From Bacillota bacterium (lineage in GTDB: Bacteria > Bacillota > Clostridia > Lachnospirales > Lachnospiraceae), in the NCBI GenBank assembly GCA_023425485.1, contig JAFACO010000157.1:1-11046 (forward strand): a DNA stretch of 11,046 nt, given 5' to 3'. The position numbers and the translations under genes are program-made. The notes under the pieces were generated by a model that saw only the letters and a list, made by a program, of their open reading frames with translations, was not told the DNA's origin and did no database searches. Shown in pieces: positions 7,239 to 11,046 of this stretch. The first letter of the stretch is position 1; each line of letters opens with the position of its first letter.

Positions 7239-7314
7239 TTCTATGAACAAAGGTAGTTTGCACTTATCCTTTCCTTGTAATCTACTATTATTATTTTCGA
7301 TATTGTCAGCAAAA

Positions 7315-8232
7315 TTATTTCAACTTAATTCTTGGATCAACAAGCTTATATACAATATCAACAACTACATTCATGAACACCATAAGTGCAGCAAGGAATA
7401 TTGTAGTCCCCATAATGATAGTATAATCTCGGCTACCAATAGATCCAATAAATTCTCCACCCAGACCAGGGATTGTAAATATCTTTTCAACTACAAAGCT
7501 ACCGGTTAAGGTGTAGGCTGTCATAGGTCCTAAATAAGTAATAACAGGAAGAATTGCATTTCTAAGTGCATGCTTATATAAGGCAAAGAACTGTGATACA
7601 CCTTTCGCTTTGGTGGTTCTCATATAATCCTGTCCCAAAACGTCTAATAAGGAAGATCTCATAAGTCTCATAATATAAGCGGTTGGATAAAAGGAAAGTG
7701 CCATAACAGGCATAACATAATGTTTCCAGGAGGTAATACCAAAGGTTGGGAGCAACTTTAGATGAACTCCTAAGAAATACATTAATAACGTACAGATAAC
7801 AAAGCTAGGTACAGCAATACCAAAGGTTGAGACGACACTAATAAAGCTGTCCAAGGCCTTCCCCCTGTTCAAGGCTGCCATACATCCCAAAGGAATACCG
7901 ATTAATAAAGACAGAAGGATGGCACATCCTCCTACCCTAGCTGAAACAGGAAACTTTGTTGTTATTATGGAGGCAACGGTTCGACCTCTCTGTTTTAAGC
8001 TATCACCAAAATCACCATGAAGTGCATCAGTCATATATGTAACATATTGCTGAAACAGTGGCTTATCCAAGCCGTACTTAGCTTCTAATGCTTTCTGCGC
8101 GGCTGGGCTGATCGCTTTTTCTGAAAGGAAAGGTCCACCTGGAACCATGTTCATCAGGAAGAACGTTAACGTGCCTACAATAAAAACTGTAATTACTGCA
8201 AGCAATAATCTTTTAATTACATACTTAATCAT
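7315..8232 (-). CDS. oppB: Oligopeptide ABC transporter permease OppB
   Basis: First gene of the opp cluster; 305 residues, the usual length. OppB is the second channel-forming permease. The first helix (about 7-29) ends in MNMVPGGPF, matching the conserved OppB pattern; the following outer loop contains YGLDKPLFQQY (53-63) and GDFGDSL (73-79). Further helices lie near 98-120, 130-155, 170-190, 228-248 and 272-296. The EAA-type docking loop is about 202-224 (DYMRTTKAKGVSQFFALYKHALRN), and the protein ends with the typical YKLVDPRIKL. The ATG has GAGGAG (8239-8244) 6 bases upstream. A near-consensus promoter lies about 100 bases upstream and a leader hairpin lies between them. It is followed after 110 bases by oppC. 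Confidence 0.93.
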   Translation of the reverse strand: MIKYVIKRLLLAVITVFIVGTLTFFLMNMVPGGPFLSEKAISPAAQKALEAKYGLDKPLFQQYVTYMTDALHGDFGDSLKQRGRTVASIITTKFPVSARVGGCAILLSLLIGIPLGCMAALNRGKALDSFISVVSTFGIAVPSFVICTLLMYFLGVHLKLLPTFGITSWKHYVMPVMALSFYPTAYIMRLMRSSLLDVLGQDYMRTTKAKGVSQFFALYKHALRNAILPVITYLGPMTAYTLTGSFVVEKIFTIPGLGGEFIGSIGSRDYTIIMGTTIFLAALMVFMNVVVDIVYKLVDPRIKLK

Positions 8233-8247
8233 CGGTTACTCCTCTAC

Positions 8248-8291
8248 AATAAAAATGGCAAATCCCAATGACACCTTTGCCGATTTTTATT
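8248..8291 (-). promoter_or_regulatory. Terminator-like hairpin in the oppB leader
   Basis: GGCAAA (8257-8262) pairs with TTTGCC (8276-8281) around a 13-base loop, and AATAAAAAT (8248-8256) pairs with ATTTTTATT (8283-8291) with one bulged base: 15 base pairs in all. In the minus-strand RNA the 3' arm ends in AUUUUUAUU, and the oppB Shine-Dalgarno sequence follows at once. This resembles an intrinsic terminator placed between promoter and start codon, as in attenuators, and could also limit ribosome access. Confidence 0.5.
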
Positions 8292-8310
8292 CTTATTATT
8301 CTATTTTTTA

Positions 8311-8327
8311 GATAACATTTGATAACA
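8311..8327 (-). repeat. Tandem TGTTATC repeat at the oppB transcription start
   Basis: TGTTATC occurs twice on the minus strand (8327-8321 and 8317-8311), 10 bases apart, one turn of the helix. It begins right after the -10 box and covers the expected start of transcription, a common place for a repressor to bind. No known consensus was recognised. Confidence 0.35.
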
Positions 8328-8356
8328 ATTTTAGCTATACTTATGCAACATGTCAA
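8328..8356 (-). promoter_or_regulatory. Sigma-A-type promoter for the opp operon
   Basis: On the minus strand: TTGACA (8356-8351, perfect), a 17-base spacer, TAAAAT (8333-8328, one mismatch). Transcription should start near 8321, leaving a leader of about 90 bases before oppB. Confidence 0.75.
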
Positions 8357-8370
8357 TAGGATATGCATAA
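8341..8370. promoter_or_regulatory. Inverted repeat enclosing the oppB -35 box
   Basis: TTATGCA (8341-8347) and TGCATAA (8364-8370) form perfect 7-bp arms separated by 16 bases that contain the -35 hexamer. The arm centres are 23 bases apart, about two helical turns, so a dimeric DNA-binding protein could bind both and compete with RNA polymerase. The regulator is unknown. Confidence 0.4.
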
Positions 8371-8424
8371 ATAATCACATGGAATATTATGAGAAATACA
8401 TAAAATATCTAAATAAAGTAAAAT

Positions 8425-8976
8425 TCAAGAAAAATCAAAGGAATTATAATCTGCTATGGTAAAGCGGTGATATATTACATGGTGTTCTTCAAAGGTTATG
8501 CAATACCGATAGCTGTCTGGAATACCATCTTCAAAATAGATTAAATATTCAAATTCACCATGATTTTCCTTTTCACATACTACTTTATTAGAATGACTAT
8601 AAAATACTTTTAAAATATTTTCAATGGTTAAATTATGGTTACTAATGGTTTTAATAAACTCTTCTAAGAATTCACGTTTTATATTCTGATGAACATAAGT
8701 TACACCACTTGCAGGAATTAATATGCAATAGCGATCCCCTGCATTTGATATTTCCAGACTACCAAGACGCTCTGCTGTATACACTCGAAATGCTGCCAAA
8801 GACTTGTCCAATTCATCTTGCGTTAATTCTTTACCCAAATAATTCTTTAAGGACTCCCTGGGATAATATAATCGAATTTTTTCATCTCTATACCCAAGTT
8901 TAATCTGCTCCTCTTTTATTACATCTATTATATTATTCTCTAGTCCCATAAAATCAGTGTCATTTAATGTACTCAT
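8425..8976 (-). CDS. DUF3877-like protein of unknown function
   Basis: The 183-residue soluble protein has no signal peptide, membrane segment or known catalytic motif. From memory it resembles the DUF3877 family of Lachnospiraceae: a helical N-terminus (NNIIDVIKEEQIKLGYRDEKIRLYYP, about 14-39), a charged helix with ELTQDELDKSL (50-60), and a C-terminal half rich in Tyr, Phe and His with likely beta strands (YCILIPASGVTYVHQ, 83-97; FEYLIYFEDGIPDSYRYCITF, 141-161). I could not check this by search. The ATG has AAAGGA 6 bases upstream. It begins 47 bases after the lipid kinase gene on the same strand with no terminator between them, so the two are probably co-transcribed. No terminator is evident after it; the oppB promoter lies shortly downstream. 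No function can be proposed from sequence alone. Confidence 0.8.
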   Translation of the reverse strand: MSTLNDTDFMGLENNIIDVIKEEQIKLGYRDEKIRLYYPRESLKNYLGKELTQDELDKSLAAFRVYTAERLGSLEISNAGDRYCILIPASGVTYVHQNIKREFLEEFIKTISNHNLTIENILKVFYSHSNKVVCEKENHGEFEYLIYFEDGIPDSYRYCITFEEHHVIYHRFTIADYNSFDFS

Positions 8977-9023
8977 GTTCTTTCCTTTACCTTTTATCTA
9001 AGTTATGATTTCTTTATCTGGTT

Positions 9024-9914
9024 CTACTTGGTAGGTTTGCAGATAATCTCAATGGCATTATTGCAATTTTCAATCTCAACTTTTTCATATACTCCGCCAA
9101 ATTCTCCGTCCACTGTCCATTCCATGGAGTCGGAAATAACAGTTATTTTCGCCGCCTGAATGTAGTAAAGATGGTTTTCATTAATTTTATTGTTTATTAG
9201 TGAGGAGATAATTGCTTCAAGATCAAAAATATTCTTCGGCATCTTAACTAAAAGCATCTCAAAAATGCCATCGTTCAGGCTTGTCTTTCTATAATTAATA
9301 TTTTTAAACCCTGCAATGTATAATGAATTGGTTACAAACCCCAGGATAAAATCATCTTCAATTACTTTATTATCATATAACACCTTTACATGTTTTGCCT
9401 TTAATTCTGATATCTTTTTTATTCCTTCTAGATAATAAGATAGAATTCCAATTACATTTTTATTTTTTTGAGAGGTAGTATACGGTACATCTGTAAATGC
9501 ACCGAAGGCTGCCACATAGATAAAATATTTATCATTAAACTTACCCACATCCAGTAACTTCGGTGAACCAGTCATTATATTTTGAACTGCATTCTTAACC
9601 TCTTTGCTTATTTTAAGACTATGGGCAACATCGTTCATAGACCCAGCTGGTATGTACCCAATGGGGATTACTTTTCCAGAAAACATTTGTCCGGAAATGA
9701 CTTCATTCAGTGTCCCATCTCCTCCAGCACACACTAGAATATCATACAACTCTGACTCTCTTGTTATTATCTGTGTAGCGTCCCCTTTGTTCTGTGTTGG
9801 GAACACTGTCACTTTGTAGCCATGTTTTACAAAAGTATTAATAATATCAAATAATTTATTTTTTATTTTACCTCTGCCTGCTGAGGGATTAAATATAAAT
9901 AACAGTTTTTTCAT
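9024..9914 (-). CDS. Diacylglycerol kinase family (YegS/DgkB-type) lipid kinase
   Basis: This 296-residue enzyme of the DAGK/sphingosine-kinase/NAD-kinase fold should phosphorylate a membrane lipid such as diacylglycerol with ATP, on the inner face of the membrane. Visible motifs are NPSAGRGK (9-16), the nucleotide-binding GGDGTLNE (64-71), PAGSMNDVA (89-97, in place of the commoner PAGTxNDxA), LNDGIFE (213-219, with the Asp215 of the Mg site), and WTVDGE (266-271) with the catalytic Glu271 in DGE. Length matches the family. I start at the ATG at 9914 because GGAGG (9920-9924) is 5 bases upstream; an in-frame TTG at 9947 has no such site. In Gram-positive bacteria DgkB recycles diacylglycerol left by lipoteichoic acid synthesis; whether this copy does so, or acts on another lipid like YegS or BmrU relatives, is open. 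Confidence 0.9.
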   Translation of the reverse strand: MKKLLFIFNPSAGRGKIKNKLFDIINTFVKHGYKVTVFPTQNKGDATQIITRESELYDILVCAGGDGTLNEVISGQMFSGKVIPIGYIPAGSMNDVAHSLKISKEVKNAVQNIMTGSPKLLDVGKFNDKYFIYVAAFGAFTDVPYTTSQKNKNVIGILSYYLEGIKKISELKAKHVKVLYDNKVIEDDFILGFVTNSLYIAGFKNINYRKTSLNDGIFEMLLVKMPKNIFDLEAIISSLINNKINENHLYYIQAAKITVISDSMEWTVDGEFGGVYEKVEIENCNNAIEIICKPTK

Positions 9915-9919
9915 CTGGT

Positions 9920-9924
9920 CCTCC
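9920..9924 (-). promoter_or_regulatory. Ribosome binding site that decides the lipid kinase start
   Basis: GGAGG on the minus strand, 5 bases before the ATG at 9914. It lies inside the longer frame that begins with TTG at 9947, which shows that the TTG start is unlikely. Confidence 0.8.
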
Positions 9925-9955
9925 GTATATACAGTAAATATTTCCAACTAAGAGT

Positions 9956-10015
9956 ATAGCACAAATCTCATATTTGTACTATGACTTACTCTAATTTTAT
10001 TATAATTTTATTATA
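9956..10015 (-). promoter_or_regulatory. Promoter region and inverted repeat upstream of the lipid kinase gene
   Basis: Two perfect TATAAT hexamers (10015-10010 and 10004-9999 on the minus strand) are possible -10 boxes, but neither has a good -35 at 16-18 bases. Downstream is an inverted repeat of 11-bp arms with one wobble pair (9956-9966 and 9972-9982, loop 5), whose edge overlaps a TATACT. It could be a leader hairpin or an operator. The 150-base gap after the GH18 gene has no terminator that I can see. Confidence 0.35.
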
Positions 10016-10064
10016 CCCTAAATTTTAGTTAGAAGTATTCCTTTTTTTCTTACAATCCACATCC

Positions 10065-11046
10065 TCATGAATTTATTCTAGGTTCAACCGTTGCAATTTC
10101 ATTTTGGGTATTTATTACTGTCCACATTTGTGCGTAGAAATACATTATATTCCATATCCCTGAACCTTTTAATTTATATTTATCAACTAAGTCCATTAAA
10201 GAATTAATACTTCTCGCATCTACAAACCAAACAATATGCCTTGTTGGTACCCCACCACGTGAATCGATATATTCAAAATATGGGGTCTGTGAAACCTCAT
10301 CAAATAAAATGACTGCGTTAAATTCACTTGCCAAATTAACTGCTGAATTAATGGTTAAGGAACGTGCCTTTGAAACGCCAATGATATAAGGAAGTTCCCA
10401 GTCATATCCAATAATCGGTATCCCTAAATCTATCTTTTCCGGTGGAACTTGAGTTAATACATAATTTAATACTTCCTTAAGGTCTGAAATAGATGATACA
10501 GGCGCTGGCGGTCCATAGGAATAACCCCAGTTATAGTTCATAATTGTAATTCCATCACAAAATTGTCCAATTACAGAATAGTCAACCCGCTCAAAAGTCA
10601 CTTCATGACCGATTATGACCTTATTATGAGGTAAGGTTATAAATATCAGAAACCCGGCATAATGCAGGCGAGCATATATTTTCATAGTTAGATTATTGTA
10701 GTATTCAATATTATCCTTGTCTATGAATTGATAAGTTACATTTACTCCAGAATAATTCTTGCTCTTTAAGATTTCAAAAATATTATTTATAAGATTTTCT
10801 TGTACATCTTCATCATAGAGTACCCGAAATGCTACTTCTAAGTCAATATTCCCCTGAATATTTTGCGCCGATAACAGCAAGATTGGTGATACCTGATATA
10901 GACGCGAAATATTAAGCAAATCATAGTCAGCCACACTTTCAATGTTTCCATCCGCCTTAATTAAGTATCCAAATATCGATATAAACGTTAAGTATGGCAG
11001 TGTTCTTTTTAGAATATTAAAATCTATAAAAGGGTATGCATAACCA
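10065..11046 (-). CDS. GH18 domain protein of the YaaH/SleL spore cortex hydrolase family, catalytic residues lost (partial)
   Basis: The frame is open from the right edge (first full codon at 11045) to TGA at 10065-10067, giving 326 residues; the N-terminus, where relatives carry LysM repeats, is outside. It starts inside the GH18 barrel at GYAYPFID, the usual first strand of this family, and continues with LPYLTFISIFGY, YQVSPILLLSAQN, MNYNWGYSYGPPAPVSSI, GIPIIGYDWELPY, WFVDARS and GSGIWNI, all matching spore cortex-fragment-lytic enzymes. The strand-4 catalytic signature, normally DGVNIDFE, reads SGVNVTYQ: the acid/base Glu is Gln (codon 10730-10728), the preceding Asp is Thr (10736-10734) and the first Asp is Ser (10751-10749). 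Substrate-groove aromatics remain. It is therefore likely a non-hydrolytic muropeptide- or GlcNAc-binding protein, although the wider family degrades spore cortex during germination. An internal GTG at 10934 lacks a ribosome binding site and is not the start. Confidence 0.88.
   Translation of the reverse strand, partial: GYAYPFIDFNILKRTLPYLTFISIFGYLIKADGNIESVADYDLLNISRLYQVSPILLLSAQNIQGNIDLEVAFRVLYDEDVQENLINNIFEILKSKNYSGVNVTYQFIDKDNIEYYNNLTMKIYARLHYAGFLIFITLPHNKVIIGHEVTFERVDYSVIGQFCDGITIMNYNWGYSYGPPAPVSSISDLKEVLNYVLTQVPPEKIDLGIPIIGYDWELPYIIGVSKARSLTINSAVNLASEFNAVILFDEVSQTPYFEYIDSRGGVPTRHIVWFVDARSINSLMDLVDKYKLKGSGIWNIMYFYAQMWTVINTQNEIATVEPRINS

Noticed and set aside
7216..7263. 15-codon leader peptide gene in the oppB-oppC gap
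   Set aside because: Very short, with a GTG start, close spacing to its AAAGGAT, and no recognisable peptide; mentioned only as an alternative explanation for oppC translation.
7171..7509. Plus-strand 112-codon frame opposite oppC/oppB
   Set aside because: It crosses the ends of two permease genes and the gap between them on the other strand, with a Cys/Asn/Ser-rich product of no recognisable type.
9915..9947. TTG start at 9947 for the lipid kinase
   Set aside because: The GGAGG site at 9920-9924 lies inside this extension and serves the ATG at 9914, and NPSAGRGK is then at its normal distance from the N-terminus.
10065..10934. GH18 gene starting at the GTG at 10934 as a complete 289-residue protein
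   Set aside because: The same frame is open to the window edge and encodes the expected first strands of the barrel (GYAYPFID and LPYLTFISIFGY). The GTG has no ribosome binding site.

Overview
This window looks like the chromosome of a low-GC, spore-forming Firmicute, most probably a plant-sugar-using clostridium of the Lachnospiraceae type. The reasons are AT-rich spacers, strong GGAGG-type ribosome binding sites, sigma-A-like promoters, a Firmicute-style lipoprotein, a GH18/YaaH-type spore protein and an intracellular GH43 glycosidase. The species is an inference. No rRNA, tRNA, CRISPR array, insertion sequence or phage gene was seen.

Layout, left to right. A plus-strand gene (1-215) enters from the left as the tail of a small membrane protein. 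It converges on a minus-strand GH43 xylosidase/arabinofuranosidase (342-1841); between them is a 92-base near-palindrome that probably terminates both. After a 305-base spacer with a terminator and possible operator sequences comes a complete oligopeptide ABC transporter. It is read right to left as oppB-oppC-oppD-oppF-oppA (8232 down to 2147), with the binding-protein gene last. Upstream on the same strand are a 183-residue protein of unknown function (DUF3877-like), a diacylglycerol-kinase-family lipid kinase, and the C-terminal part of a GH18 domain of the spore cortex hydrolase family, cut by the right edge.

How the parts work together. OppA is a lipoprotein that catches peptides outside the membrane, OppB and OppC form the channel, and OppD and OppF hydrolyse ATP. 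A near-consensus promoter precedes oppB. A second, even better one lies in the 267-base oppF-oppA gap and would give oppA its own transcript with two hairpins at its 5' end, which fits the excess of binding protein such systems need. The GH43 enzyme has no signal peptide and would act on imported pentose oligosaccharides; no sequence evidence ties it to the transporter beyond adjacency. The lipid kinase and the unknown gene may form a two-gene unit.

The most unusual observation is that the GH18 domain has lost all three acidic residues of its catalytic signature (DGxxxDxE reads SGVNVTYQ) while the rest of the fold is well kept, so it is probably a non-catalytic, glycan-binding relative. The other findings are regulatory structures: the oppA leader, operator-like repeats and a leader hairpin at oppB, and a hairpin that may bring a distant Shine-Dalgarno sequence close to the oppC start. 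I did not find a new multi-gene system; most of the window is ordinary metabolism.
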